Shown: positions 1 to 8,866 of the stretch, piece by piece
Numbering within the stretch: position 1 is the stretch's first letter
How the letters are laid out: each line of letters starts with the position of its first letter
From: Kluyvera sp036759925
Lineage (GTDB): Bacteria; Pseudomonadota; Gammaproteobacteria; Enterobacterales; Enterobacteriaceae
Assembly: GCF_036759925.1 (NCBI RefSeq)
Contig: NZ_JAPKIB010000001.1
Location: 186,001 to 250,000 of the forward strand
Direction of reading: 5' to 3'
DNA: 64,000 nt
Program-made: the position numbers and the translations under genes
The notes under the pieces: model-generated
Database searches by the model: none
What the model was told of the DNA's origin: nothing
Seen by the model: the letters and a program-made list of their open reading frames with translations, nothing else

Positions 1-366
1 TTCTGCCGTTTTCTTACCAATGCCCGGCAGCTTAACCAGCGCGCCAAGCTCTTCGCGCTCTACCGCGTTGACGAACTGCTGCGCAGACATCCCCGAGAGG
101 ATTGCCAGTGCCAGCTTCGGCCCTACGCCGTTGGTCTTAATCAGCTCTTTAAACAGCGTGCGTTCCTGCTTGTTATTGAAGCCGTAGAGCAGCTGCGCGT
201 CTTCACGTACAACGAAGTGGGTGAAGACAATCGCTTCCTGTCCGGCTTCCGGCAGCTCGTAAAAACAGGTCATCGGCATATGCACTTCATAGCCTACGCC
301 GCCTGTCTCCAGAAGGACCAGCGGGGGTTGTTTTTCGAGAATGATGCCTCTGAGTCTGCCTATCAC
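1..366 (-). CDS. ruvA: Holliday junction helicase subunit RuvA (partial, C-terminus outside window)
   Basis: RuvA is the tetrameric DNA-binding subunit that holds the four-way junction while RuvB drives branch migration. The first 122 residues are present, starting from GTG with the family's usual opening (MIGRLRG). They cover the N-terminal OB-fold and the helix-hairpin-helix region, including the GVGPK and LPGIGKKTAE hairpins that contact DNA. The E. coli protein is 203 residues, so about 80 C-terminal residues lie beyond the window edge. A strong ribosome site (GCAGGAG) precedes the GTG. The gene is separated from ruvC by a short spacer that carries a LexA-type box, as expected for the SOS-induced ruvAB operon. 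Confidence 0.96.
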   Translation of the reverse strand, partial: MIGRLRGIILEKQPPLVLLETGGVGYEVHMPMTCFYELPEAGQEAIVFTHFVVREDAQLLYGFNNKQERTLFKELIKTNGVGPKLALAILSGMSAQQFVNAVEREELGALVKLPGIGKKTAE

Positions 367-410
367 GTGACGCTCCTGCGTTAAGGGCTAAAAGGGTAAT
401 GTACTATCAT

Positions 411-438
411 AAAAAAAGGCTGGATATTTATCCAGCCT
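411..438 (-). promoter_or_regulatory. LexA (SOS) box of ruvAB overlapping a hairpin/T-tract
   Basis: The 16-base palindrome CTGGATATTTATCCAG (420-435) has the CTGG-N8-CCAG form of the known E. coli ruvAB LexA box, and it lies about 55 bases upstream of the ruvA start. The flanking bases extend it into a hairpin that is followed, in the minus direction, by seven T residues. The same element therefore looks like an intrinsic terminator for the upstream ruvC transcript. This reading rests on consensus and position only. Confidence 0.75.
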
Positions 439-447
439 GATTTGTCA

Positions 448-969
448 TTATCGTAGCCGCCCACGCGCTAAGTTCAGCCGTGTGTCGCTCATCTGCATGG
501 CGTTCTGGCTGACATGGCAGTGGGTAATCGCGATGGCTAGCGCATCCGCCGCATCGGCCTGCGGGTTAGCGGGAAGCTTCAACAGCGTGCGCACCATATG
601 CTGAACCTGGCTTTTTTCCGCACTACCGATACCCACGACGGTCTGTTTGACCTGGCGGGCGGCGTACTCAAAGACCGGAAGTTCCTGGTTGGTAGCGGCA
701 ACGATGGCCACTCCGCGCGCCTGCCCCAGCTTGAGCGCCGAGTCGGCGTTTTTCGCCATAAAGACCTGCTCAATCGCGAAATAGTCCGGCTGGAACTGGG
801 TGATTATCTCTGTCACGCCTGCATAAATCAGCTTCAGGCGCGACGGAAGATCGTCAACCTTGGTGCGGATGCATCCGCTGCCAAGGTAGGTCAGCTGGCG
901 GCCAACCTGACGAATGACACCATAACCGGTGATGCGTGACCCCGGGTCAATGCCGAGAATAATAGACAT
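448..969 (-). CDS. ruvC: Holliday junction resolvase RuvC
   Basis: RuvC is a dimeric endonuclease that cuts Holliday junctions symmetrically in recombinational repair, working with RuvAB. The 173-residue product matches the E. coli length. It opens with the RNase H-fold signature GIDPGSR carrying the first catalytic aspartate. The acidic residues expected near positions 66 (AIEQVF) and 138-141 (ADAADA) are present. ATG at 969 is preferred over the GTG one codon upstream because AGGAGG sits six bases before it. E. coli has a small gene, yebB, between ruvC and ruvA; none is present here. Confidence 0.96.
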   Translation of the reverse strand: MSIILGIDPGSRITGYGVIRQVGRQLTYLGSGCIRTKVDDLPSRLKLIYAGVTEIITQFQPDYFAIEQVFMAKNADSALKLGQARGVAIVAATNQELPVFEYAARQVKQTVVGIGSAEKSQVQHMVRTLLKLPANPQADAADALAIAITHCHVSQNAMQMSDTRLNLARGRLR

Positions 970-1003
970 CACGCACCTCCTGTTAGGTTACGGCACAGCC
1001 ACC

Positions 1004-1747
1004 TCATTCTAAGGTCGCTGCCACCTCGTCAGAGATTTCGCCGTTGTGGTAGACTTCCTGAACATCGTCACAGTCTTCCAGCATGTCGATGAGACGCATC
1101 AGTTTTGGTGCGGTTTCTGCATCCATGTCCGCTTTGGTGGACGGGATCATCGACACTTCGGCCGCGTCAGCTTTCAGGCCCGCTGCTTCCAGCGCATCAC
1201 GCACTTTACCCATCTCTTCCCACGCGGTGTACACGTCAATCGCGCCGTCGTCGAAGGTCACAACGTCTTCCGCACCAGCTTCCAGCGCGGCTTCCATAAT
1301 GGTGTCTTCGTCGCCCTGTTCAAAGGAAATAATCCCTTTTTTGCTGAACAGATAAGAAACGGAGCCGTCGGTACCCAGGTTACCGCCGGTTTTGCTGAAT
1401 GCGTGACGCACTTCAGCAACGGTACGGTTACGGTTGTCAGACAGGCATTCAATCATCACCGCGGTGCCGCCAGGACCGTAGCCTTCATAGATGATGGTTT
1501 CCATGTTGGAATCTTCATCACCGCCGACGCCACGCGCGATAGCGCGGTTCATGGTGTCACGCGTCATGTTGTTGGCCAGGGCTTTATCTACCGCAGCACG
1601 CAGACGCGGGTTTGCATCCGGATCGCCGCCGCCCAGTTTGGCCGCCGTCACCAGTTCACGAATGATCTTGGTGAAGATTTTGCCGCGCTTAGCATCCTGC
1701 GCCGCTTTACGATGTCTGGTGTTGGCCCATTTACTATGACCTGCCAT
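1004..1747 (-). CDS. yebC: YebC/PmpR-family protein
   Basis: This 247-residue protein begins with the family hallmark MAGHSKWANT and keeps the basic N-terminal segment and the acidic C-terminal half over its whole length. YebC proteins were first described as DNA-binding transcriptional regulators, and some homologues were later linked to translation through difficult peptide motifs. The sequence does not decide between these roles. The gene sits in the conserved order aspS-nudB-yebC-ruvC on one strand with short spacers, so co-transcription is likely. Confidence 0.95.
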   Translation of the reverse strand: MAGHSKWANTRHRKAAQDAKRGKIFTKIIRELVTAAKLGGGDPDANPRLRAAVDKALANNMTRDTMNRAIARGVGGDEDSNMETIIYEGYGPGGTAVMIECLSDNRNRTVAEVRHAFSKTGGNLGTDGSVSYLFSKKGIISFEQGDEDTIMEAALEAGAEDVVTFDDGAIDVYTAWEEMGKVRDALEAAGLKADAAEVSMIPSTKADMDAETAPKLMRLIDMLEDCDDVQEVYHNGEISDEVAATLE

Positions 1748-1775
1748 AAAAATATCTCCAAAAAACTATGCCCTT

Positions 1776-2219
1776 TCAGGCAGCGTTAATGACAAATTCT
1801 TCAATCGCCTGCCGGTTACTCCACGATTTAGTGAGTGCCGCCGCGGCGGGTGCATCGAGCCACTGGTAGGTCAGGTGCTCGGTGAACACAACGTCCCGCT
1901 CGTGGGGCAGCGCAAGACAGAACCAGGATTCTGTATTGCGCACAACGCCCGGCGCATAGCGATGGCGTAAATGTTGAAAAATTTCAAACTCCACCGTGCG
2001 TTGACAGTCTTTCAAGGTCAGTTGCTCAGACACAACATCAATCGTGACCTCTTCCTTTACTTCACGCATGGCGGCCTGCGACGCGGTTTCCCCCTCTTCC
2101 ACGCTGCCGGTTACCGACTGCCAGAAATCAGGGTCATCGCGTCGCTGCAGCATCAGCACCCGTTTGCTGTCCTGGGCATAAATCACCACCAGAATAGAGA
2201 CGGGTCGCTTGAATGGCAT
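1776..2219 (-). CDS. nudB: Dihydroneopterin triphosphate diphosphatase NudB
   Basis: NudB removes pyrophosphate from dihydroneopterin triphosphate, an early step of folate synthesis. The 147-residue product carries a complete Nudix box: G, five residues, E, seven residues, then REVKEEV. The start is taken at the ATG whose product begins MPFKRPVSILVV, which aligns with the E. coli protein. A longer in-frame reading exists but would run into aspS. One base separates this ATG from the aspS stop codon, which indicates translational coupling within the aspS-nudB-yebC-ruvC unit. Confidence 0.94.
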   Translation of the reverse strand: MPFKRPVSILVVIYAQDSKRVLMLQRRDDPDFWQSVTGSVEEGETASQAAMREVKEEVTIDVVSEQLTLKDCQRTVEFEIFQHLRHRYAPGVVRNTESWFCLALPHERDVVFTEHLTYQWLDAPAAAALTKSWSNRQAIEEFVINAA

Positions 2220-2220
2220 G

Positions 2221-4008
2221 TTACTTGTTCTCCGCAGACTCTTTTGGCTCTTTCGCCACAACCTGAATACCCAGTTCGCCCAGAGAGGCTGGATTCGCGA
2301 AGCTTGGTGCTTCGGTCATCAGACACGCTGCTGCGGTGGTTTTCGGGAAGGCGATAACGTCACGGATGTTATCGGTGCCGGTCAGCAGCATGGTTAGACG
2401 GTCAAGACCGAATGCCAGGCCCGCGTGTGGCGGCGTACCGTACTTCAGCGCGTCCAGCAGGAAGCCAAACTTTTCGCGCTGCTCTTGTTCATTGATGCCG
2501 AGAATGCCGAACACGGTCTGCTGCATGTCACCACGGTGAATACGCACGGAACCGCCGCCCACTTCGTAGCCGTTGATAACCATGTCGTAGGCGTTTGCTA
2601 CTGCGTCTTCCGGCGCCGCTTTCAGTTCTTCGGCGGTCATGTCTTTCGGCGAAGTGAACGGGTGGTGCATTGCGGTCAGGCCGCCTTCACCATCTTCTTC
2701 AAACATTGGGAAGTCGATAACCCACAGCGGCGCCCACATGTTTTCGTCAGTCAGATTCAGATCTTTACCCAGCTTCAGACGCAGTGCGCCCATCGCGTCA
2801 GCAACCACTTTCTTGTTGTCGGCGCCGAAGAAGATCATGTCGCCGTCCTGCGCGCCGGTGCGCTCAAGGATCGCTTCAATGATTTCTGGGGTCAGGAACT
2901 TGGCAACCGGGCTGGTGATACCTTCCACGCCTTTCGCACGTTCGGTCACTTTGATGTAAGCCAGGCCTTTCGCGCCATAGATCTTCACAAAGTTGCCGTA
3001 TTCATCAATCAGCTTACGGGTCAGTGCAGCACCGCCCGGTACGCGCAGCGCAGCCACGCGGCCTTTCGGATCGTTGGCCGGGCCGGAGAATACCGCGAAC
3101 TCAACGGATTTCAGCAGGTCAGCAACGTCAACCAGCTCCATTGGGTTACGCAGGTCCGGTTTGTCGGAACCGTAACGGCGCTCTGCTTCAGCGAAGGTCA
3201 TGATCGGGAAGTCTCCCAGATCCACACCTTTAATTTCCAGCCACAGCTGACGCACCAGTGCTTCCATCACTTCACGCACCTGCGGTGCAGTCATGAAGGA
3301 GGTTTCGACGTCGATCTGGGTGAATTCTGGCTGACGATCAGCGCGCAGGTCTTCGTCGCGGAAGCATTTAACGATCTGATAGTAGCGGTCGAAGCCAGAC
3401 ATCATCAGCAGCTGTTTGAACAGCTGAGGAGACTGCGGCAGCGCGTAGAACTTACCTTTATGTACGCGAGACGGTACCAGGTAGTCGCGCGCGCCTTCCG
3501 GGGTCGCTTTGGTCAGCATCGGGGTTTCGATATCGAGGAAACCGTGATCGTCCATAAAGCGGCGTACGAAGCTGGTGATTTTAGCGCGGGTTTTCAGGCG
3601 CTGAGCCATTTCCGGACGACGCAGGTCGAGGTAGCGGTACTTCAGACGCGCTTCTTCGGTGTTGACGTGGTTAGAGTCCAGCGGCAGTGATTCTGAACGG
3701 TTGATGATGGTCAGATCGGAGGCCAGAACTTCGATAGCGCCGGTCGCCATATCCGCATTGATGTTCTTTTCGTCACGCGCACGAACGGTGCCGGTTACCT
3801 GAATGCAGAACTCATTACGCAGTTCAGAGGCTAACTTCAAGGCATCCGCACGGTCCGGATCGAAGAACACCTGTACGATGCCTTCACGGTCGCGCATGTC
3901 GATAAAAATGAGGCTACCGAGATCACGACGGCGGTTGACCCAACCACACAGAGTCACCTGCTGCCCAACGTGGGACTGTCGAAGCTGTCCGCAATATTCT
4001 GTACGCAT
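2221..4008 (-). CDS. aspS: Aspartyl-tRNA synthetase
   Basis: This class II aminoacyl-tRNA synthetase charges tRNA-Asp. The 595-residue protein (E. coli 590) shows the N-terminal OB-fold anticodon-binding domain (about 1-105), the class II core with FRDEDLRADRQPEFTQID (motif 2), the bacterial insertion domain in the middle, and the C-terminal motif 3 GLAFGLDRL. It is the first gene of the unit that continues into nudB, yebC and ruvC. The upstream 267-base gap before the divergent yecD gene must hold the promoters of both genes. No specific site was recognised there. Confidence 0.97.
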   Translation of the reverse strand: MRTEYCGQLRQSHVGQQVTLCGWVNRRRDLGSLIFIDMRDREGIVQVFFDPDRADALKLASELRNEFCIQVTGTVRARDEKNINADMATGAIEVLASDLTIINRSESLPLDSNHVNTEEARLKYRYLDLRRPEMAQRLKTRAKITSFVRRFMDDHGFLDIETPMLTKATPEGARDYLVPSRVHKGKFYALPQSPQLFKQLLMMSGFDRYYQIVKCFRDEDLRADRQPEFTQIDVETSFMTAPQVREVMEALVRQLWLEIKGVDLGDFPIMTFAEAERRYGSDKPDLRNPMELVDVADLLKSVEFAVFSGPANDPKGRVAALRVPGGAALTRKLIDEYGNFVKIYGAKGLAYIKVTERAKGVEGITSPVAKFLTPEIIEAILERTGAQDGDMIFFGADNKKVVADAMGALRLKLGKDLNLTDENMWAPLWVIDFPMFEEDGEGGLTAMHHPFTSPKDMTAEELKAAPEDAVANAYDMVINGYEVGGGSVRIHRGDMQQTVFGILGINEQEQREKFGFLLDALKYGTPPHAGLAFGLDRLTMLLTGTDNIRDVIAFPKTTAAACLMTEAPSFANPASLGELGIQVVAKEPKESAENK

Positions 4009-4275
4009 GAGATATCCCTTAACTTAGCCGTCGGCGGATTGTCGCCTGCCATGCAGGCGTTACTGTCGCAGCTTTAGCTGAATGTCACTACTGGATGAAA
4101 AAAGGGGGCTATTATACTGGAAATTCTCGCTCGCGATAAGCCCGGAGCAGCTTATACGACTGTTTGCTGAACGCTTATTGCCTACGCTCACAAAAATTAA
4201 CAATAATTATCCGTTCATTCACCAGACGTCGAATGTAAGGTATGCCCCCGACAGCCCGTTTACAGAGGAACCACC

Positions 4276-4842
4276 ATGCTGAATTTAGACGCAAAAAAAA
4301 CCGCCCTTGTGGTGATTGACCTGCAAGAAGGCATCCTGCCGTTTGCCGGCGGCCCGCATACCGCCACCGACGTTGTCGCCCGTGCCGCTCGTCTCGCCGA
4401 CAAGTGCCGTGCCGCGTCCGCACCCGTGGTACTGGTGCGCGTGGGCTGGTCAGCAGACTTTGCCGACGCCCTGAAACAGCCAGTGGATGCGCCTGCACCG
4501 GCCAAAGCGCTGCCGGAAAACTGGTGGACCTACCCGGCAGAGCTGGGCAAACAGGACAGCGATATTGAGGTGACCAAACGTCAGTGGGGCGCATTTTACG
4601 GCTCCGACCTCGAAGTGCAGCTGCGTCGTCGTGGTATCGATACCATTATCCTGTGCGGTATTTCCACCAATATCGGCGTGGAATCTACTGCGCGGAACGC
4701 GTGGGAACTGGGCTTTAATCTGATTATCGCCGAAGATGCCTGCAGCGCGTTTAATAACGAACAGCACCAGAGCAGCCTTTCTTATATCTTCCCGCGCATT
4801 GCACGCGTGCGCAGCACCGATGAGATCCTCGCGGCGCTATGA
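4276..4842 (+). CDS. yecD: Isochorismatase-family hydrolase YecD
   Basis: This cysteine hydrolase of the isochorismatase superfamily has 188 residues, the E. coli YecD length. The expected residues are visible: the aspartate in VVIDLQEGIL, a lysine in TKRQWGAFYG, and the nucleophile cysteine in ILCGISTNIGVESTAR. The natural substrate of YecD is not established. A clear ribosome site (GAGGAACC) precedes the ATG. The stop overlaps the start of yecE by four bases (ATGA), so the two are translationally coupled. Confidence 0.92.
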   Translation: MLNLDAKKTALVVIDLQEGILPFAGGPHTATDVVARAARLADKCRAASAPVVLVRVGWSADFADALKQPVDAPAPAKALPENWWTYPAELGKQDSDIEVTKRQWGAFYGSDLEVQLRRRGIDTIILCGISTNIGVESTARNAWELGFNLIIAEDACSAFNNEQHQSSLSYIFPRIARVRSTDEILAAL

Positions 4843-5657
4843 TTTATCTTGGGCTTCCCCAATGGTCGCACCCGAAATGGGTGCGCCTTGGTATTACCAG
4901 CCTTGAAGAGTATGCCCGCCACTTTAACTGCGTGGAGGGCAACACCACGCTCTACGCCCTTCCGAAGGCCGAGATTGTTGAACGCTGGCTGGCGCAAACC
5001 GATGATAGTTTTCGTTTCTGCTTCAAATTCCCGGCCACTATTTCGCACCAGGCCGCCTTACGACATTGCGACGATCTGACCCTCGAGTTTTTCCAGCGAA
5101 TGGCACCGCTTGCCGGGCGAATTGGGCAGTACTGGCTTCAGCTTCCGGCCACCTTTGGCCCGCGTGATCTTCCCGCTCTGTGGGCTTTTCTCGACGGGTT
5201 ACCGACCGTTTTTCACTATGGCGTTGAAGTTCGCCACCCGCAGTTTTTCGATAAGAGCGAGAGCGAGCGGCTGCTTAACCGCGGCCTGCACGAGCGCGGC
5301 GTGAATCGCGTGATCCTCGATAGCCGACCGGTACATGCCGCTATACCGCACAATGAAGCGGTTCGAGAGGCTCAGCGCAAAAAGCCGAAGGTACCGGTGC
5401 ATGCGGTGGTGACCGCCGAGCAGCCCATGGTGAGATTTATCGGCAGCGACGATATGGCGCAGAACCAGGCCATGTTTGCGCCGTGGCTGGAGAAACTGGC
5501 GCAGTGGCAGCATTCCACCACGCCTTATCTGTTTTTGCACACCCCGGATATCGCCCTGGCGCCTGAGCTAGTGCATTCCCTATGGGATGCGCTACATTCC
5601 GCCCTTCCCGAGCTGGGTTCCGCACCGTCGATTCCACAACAATCTTCTCTTTTTTGA
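4839..5657 (+). CDS. yecE: DUF72 family protein YecE
   Basis: This TIM-barrel-like DUF72 protein has 272 residues. The family's N-terminal pattern is present (IYLGLPQWSHPKWV, then the EGNTTLYALP segment), and so is the conserved EVRHPQFF block. Its biochemical function is unknown. It follows yecD with a four-base overlap, which suggests that both proteins are made from one transcript. Confidence 0.9.
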   Translation: MIYLGLPQWSHPKWVRLGITSLEEYARHFNCVEGNTTLYALPKAEIVERWLAQTDDSFRFCFKFPATISHQAALRHCDDLTLEFFQRMAPLAGRIGQYWLQLPATFGPRDLPALWAFLDGLPTVFHYGVEVRHPQFFDKSESERLLNRGLHERGVNRVILDSRPVHAAIPHNEAVREAQRKKPKVPVHAVVTAEQPMVRFIGSDDMAQNQAMFAPWLEKLAQWQHSTTPYLFLHTPDIALAPELVHSLWDALHSALPELGSAPSIPQQSSLF

Positions 5658-5708
5658 CATTCATACCTATGATAATGAGTAGCCTCTGCCAACATAAAGG
5701 GAGTTTGT

Positions 5709-6104
5709 ATGGTTAGCGCGCTGTACGCCGTACTCGCGGCGTTGTTGCTGATAAAATTTTCCTTCGACGTCGTGCGTCTGCGCCGACTCTATCGTGTTGC
5801 CTACGGTGACGGCGGCTTTAGTGAATTGCAAAGCGCCATCCGTATTCACGGCAATGCGGTGGAATACATTCCGATTGGCGTCATCCTGCTGCTGTTTATG
5901 GAAATGAACGGTGCGCAGACCTGGATGGTGCACCTGTGCGGGCTGATGTTGCTCGCCGGGAGACTCATGCACTACTACGGTTTTCACCATCGACTGTTCC
6001 GTTGGCGACGTTCAGGCATGATCGCCACCTATCTTTCGCTGTTGCTAATGGTGCTGGTGAACCTGTGGTATATGCCGTGGGAGTTGGTTTTCTCGCTGCG
6101 TTAG
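5709..6104 (+). CDS. yecN: MAPEG-family inner membrane protein YecN
   Basis: This small membrane protein of the MAPEG superfamily has 131 residues and about four hydrophobic helices. Family features include FSELQSAIRIHGNAVEYIPIG, where the arginine, asparagine and glutamate line up with the glutathione-binding region of MAPEG enzymes, and the RLMHYYGFH segment. An enzymatic role in E. coli is not established. A GGGAG ribosome site precedes the start, and the gene is followed closely by cmoA. Confidence 0.9.
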   Translation: MVSALYAVLAALLLIKFSFDVVRLRRLYRVAYGDGGFSELQSAIRIHGNAVEYIPIGVILLLFMEMNGAQTWMVHLCGLMLLAGRLMHYYGFHHRLFRWRRSGMIATYLSLLLMVLVNLWYMPWELVFSLR

Positions 6105-6143
6105 CGCACAATACGCCGTTTTTATTTTTCCGGATTTAACCTA

Positions 6144-6887
6144 ATGTCTGACCGCGATACGCTTTTTTCTGCACCGATTGCCCGCCTCGGCGATTGGACC
6201 TTCGATGAACGGGTAGCCGAAGTTTTCCCGGATATGATCCAGCGCTCCGTGCCTGGCTACTCAAATATCATCTCCATGATCGGCATGCTGGCCGAGCGCT
6301 TTGTGCAGCCGGGTACCCAGGTTTACGACCTCGGCTGTTCACTGGGCGCCGCCACCCTCTCTATTCGCCGTAATATTGCCCACGACAACTGCCGTATTAT
6401 CGCCGTTGATAATTCTCCGGCGATGATTGAACGCTGCCGTCGCCATATTGACGCCTACAAAGCGCCGACCCCGGTGGATGTCATTGAAGGCGATATTCGC
6501 GATATCGAAATTCATAACGCCTCAATGGTGGTGCTGAACTTTACGGTCCAGTTCCTTGAGCCCGCAGAACGTCAGGCATTACTCAACAAAATTTATCAGG
6601 GGCTGAACCCCGGCGGTGCGCTGGTGCTGTCAGAGAAGTTCAGCTTCGAAGACGCGACCGTCGGCGAGCTGCTGTTCAACATGCACCACGACTTTAAACG
6701 CGCCAACGGCTACAGCGAACTGGAAATCAGCCAGAAGCGCAGCATGCTGGAAAACGTGATGTTGACCGACTCGGTTGAAGTCCACAAAGCTCGCCTGAGC
6801 CAGGCCGGTTTTGAGCATAGCGAGCTGTGGTTCCAGTGCTTTAACTTTGGCTCTTTGGTGGCACTGAAATCGGGAACCCCGGCATGA
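6144..6887 (+). CDS. cmoA: Carboxy-SAM synthase CmoA
   Basis: CmoA converts S-adenosylmethionine and prephenate into carboxy-SAM, the donor used by CmoB to modify uridine 34 of several tRNAs. The 247-residue protein has the E. coli length and a Rossmann methyltransferase fold with VYDLGCSLGAATLSI as the cofactor-binding loop, followed by IIAVDNSPAMIERC. The stop codon overlaps the cmoB start by four bases, so the donor-making and donor-using enzymes are coupled. Confidence 0.96.
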   Translation: MSDRDTLFSAPIARLGDWTFDERVAEVFPDMIQRSVPGYSNIISMIGMLAERFVQPGTQVYDLGCSLGAATLSIRRNIAHDNCRIIAVDNSPAMIERCRRHIDAYKAPTPVDVIEGDIRDIEIHNASMVVLNFTVQFLEPAERQALLNKIYQGLNPGGALVLSEKFSFEDATVGELLFNMHHDFKRANGYSELEISQKRSMLENVMLTDSVEVHKARLSQAGFEHSELWFQCFNFGSLVALKSGTPA

Positions 6888-7852
6888 TCGAGTTTGGCAA
6901 TTTTTATCAGCAAATCGCAAAAAGCCCGCTGTCCCACTGGCTGGAAACGCTGCCTGCGCAGATTGGCGCCTGGCAGCGCGATCAACACGGTCTGTTTAAG
7001 CAGTGGTCTAACGCCGTTGAATTTCTGCCGGAAATCCAACCGTGGAAGCTCGACCTGCTGCATAGCGTTACCGCTGAAAGCGAAACGCCGCTGAGCGAAG
7101 GTCAGGTTAAACGCATCGATACCCTGTTGCGTCATCTGATGCCGTGGCGCAAGGGGCCGTTTTCACTCTATGGCGTGAACATCGATACCGAATGGCGCTC
7201 CGACTGGAAGTGGGAGCGCGTGTTGCCTCATCTGTCCGATCTGAGCGGGCGTACCATTCTCGACGTGGGCTGCGGTAGCGGTTATCACCTGTGGCGCATG
7301 ATTGGCGCAGGTGCGCACATGGCGGTCGGTATCGACCCAACCCATCTGTTCCTGTGCCAGTTTGAGGCAGTGCGTAAACTGCTCGGTAACGATCAGCGCG
7401 CGCACCTGTTGCCGCTGGGCATTGAGCAGCTTCCGGCGCTTAAGGCGTTTGATACCGTGTTCTCTATGGGCGTGCTGTACCATCGCCGTTCACCGCTCGA
7501 GCATATCTGGCAGCTAAAAGATCAGTTGGTCAGCGAGGGGGAGCTGGTGCTGGAAACGCTGGTAGTAGAAGGCGATGAGAACACGGTGCTGGTGCCTGGC
7601 GATCGCTATGCGCAGATGCGTAACGTCTACTTTATTCCGTCGGCGCTGGCGCTGAAAAATTGGATGGAGAAGTGCGGTTTCGTTGACGTCCGCATTGCCG
7701 ATATGAGCGTCACCTCTACCGACGAGCAGCGTCGCACCGAGTGGATGGTCACCGAGTCGCTGGCCGATTTCCTCGATCCAAACGATCCGACCAAAACGGT
7801 TGAAGGTTATCCGGCACCGCTGCGCGCGGTGTTGATTGCACGTAAACCGTAA
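6884..7852 (+). CDS. cmoB: tRNA U34 carboxymethyltransferase CmoB
   Basis: CmoB transfers the carboxymethyl group from carboxy-SAM to 5-hydroxyuridine at position 34, giving cmo5U, which widens wobble decoding. The 322-residue protein has an N-terminal helical domain and a Rossmann fold with TILDVGCGSGYHLWRM as the donor-binding loop, then VGIDPTHLFLCQFEA. In E. coli K-12 torZ and torY follow this gene. Here they are absent and a REP element lies between cmoB and the cutC terminator. Confidence 0.96.
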   Translation: MIEFGNFYQQIAKSPLSHWLETLPAQIGAWQRDQHGLFKQWSNAVEFLPEIQPWKLDLLHSVTAESETPLSEGQVKRIDTLLRHLMPWRKGPFSLYGVNIDTEWRSDWKWERVLPHLSDLSGRTILDVGCGSGYHLWRMIGAGAHMAVGIDPTHLFLCQFEAVRKLLGNDQRAHLLPLGIEQLPALKAFDTVFSMGVLYHRRSPLEHIWQLKDQLVSEGELVLETLVVEGDENTVLVPGDRYAQMRNVYFIPSALALKNWMEKCGFVDVRIADMSVTSTDEQRRTEWMVTESLADFLDPNDPTKTVEGYPAPLRAVLIARKP

Positions 7853-7859
7853 CGGTTGT

Positions 7860-7942
7860 GCCCTTCCCGGCGGCGCTGCGCTTGGCCGGGCTACGTCAGG
7901 AATGAACCTGTAGCCCGGCCGAGCAACGCGACGCCGGGGAAA
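7860..7942. repeat. REP/BIME element
   Basis: Two GC-rich palindromic units face each other: one around CCCGGCGGCGCTGCGC...GGCCGGGCTAC and one around GTAGCCCGGCC...GACGCCGGGG. This is the typical bacterial interspersed mosaic element of enterobacteria, here between the convergent cmoB and cutC genes, where it may also protect the cmoB mRNA end. Confidence 0.85.
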
Positions 7943-7952
7943 TATGACGGCG

Positions 7953-7984
7953 AAAAAAAGGCCCCTGTTTAATGGGCAGGGGCC
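7953..7984 (-). terminator. Intrinsic terminator after cutC
   Basis: An eight-base stem (GGCCCCTG/CAGGGGCC) with a nine-base loop is followed, in the minus direction, by seven T residues, placed about 55 bases after the cutC stop. Confidence 0.88.
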
Positions 7985-8039
7985 TGGTACAAGCAAGCAT
8001 CATATTGGGCGAATATGACACGCGGTAAAAAACTTTTAG

Positions 8040-8780
8040 CTACACGTGGCGCTCAATGATTTCTCTCATTGCCGCTACCGCCGCGCCATCGACGGTATAG
8101 CGAGAATACTCATCAGCTTCAGGATCCGTTGACATTGATAATCCGGGGTTGCGGTAACGCATTTCGGAGGGCACCCATTGCCCGGCTGAACTGTGCACTT
8201 CTTTGACACCGGCTTCGAGGAAGAGAGAAAGGTTGCTCGCTCTTACACCTGCACCTGCCATAATGGTTGGAGTATCACCCCTACCAATAAGTTCCCGAAT
8301 TAATAAAATACCTTTTTCCGCCGACGGCTGCTGGCCGGAGGTAAGTACCCTGGCAACGCCTAATTCTGCAAGCTGTTCAATGGCCTGCTGCGGATTCGCG
8401 CACATATCAAAGGCGCGATGGAAGGTCACCGCCAGCGAGCCTGCCGCCACCATAATCTGGCGCATGCGGGGAATATCCACCTGCCCTTCGGGATTGAGCA
8501 CGCCAATCACAAAACCGGGATAGCCCAGCGAGCGAATCTGACGCACATCTTCCAGCATGGTGGCGAACTCACCGTCGGTATAACAGAAATCACCGCCTCG
8601 GGGCCGGATAATCGGGTGGACGGGAATCGTCACCCGATGACGCGTGGCTTTCAGCACACCGTATGAAGCTGTCAGTCCGCCCTCGAGCGGCGCCGCACAC
8701 AGTTCAATACGATCCGCCCCATTCTGCTGCGCGATAACCGCGCATTCCGTGCTGTAACAGCAGATTTCCAGCAATGCCAT
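8040..8780 (-). CDS. cutC: CutC family protein
   Basis: This 246-residue TIM-barrel protein of the CutC family has the conserved opening LLEICCYSTECA and the segments RIELCAAPLEGGLTASYG and VTFHRAFDM. CutC was linked to copper homeostasis in E. coli by genetic screens, but later work attributed part of that effect to a neighbouring small RNA, so its direct role is unsettled. The gene is followed by a strong terminator and preceded by yecM on the same strand. Confidence 0.93.
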   Translation of the reverse strand: MALLEICCYSTECAVIAQQNGADRIELCAAPLEGGLTASYGVLKATRHRVTIPVHPIIRPRGGDFCYTDGEFATMLEDVRQIRSLGYPGFVIGVLNPEGQVDIPRMRQIMVAAGSLAVTFHRAFDMCANPQQAIEQLAELGVARVLTSGQQPSAEKGILLIRELIGRGDTPTIMAGAGVRASNLSLFLEAGVKEVHSSAGQWVPSEMRYRNPGLSMSTDPEADEYSRYTVDGAAVAAMREIIERHV

Positions 8781-8866
8781 ATTTCTCTCCGTTTGATTCA
8801 GCGAAAGATCATGCCACCGTTCCCGTCTGCAGACCCGGCGTTAGTTCACATTGTTACACTGGCTAT

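Noticed and set aside
2425..3690. A 421-codon open frame on the plus strand
   Set aside because: It is fully antisense to aspS and its composition is that of a shadow frame of a GC-rich gene.
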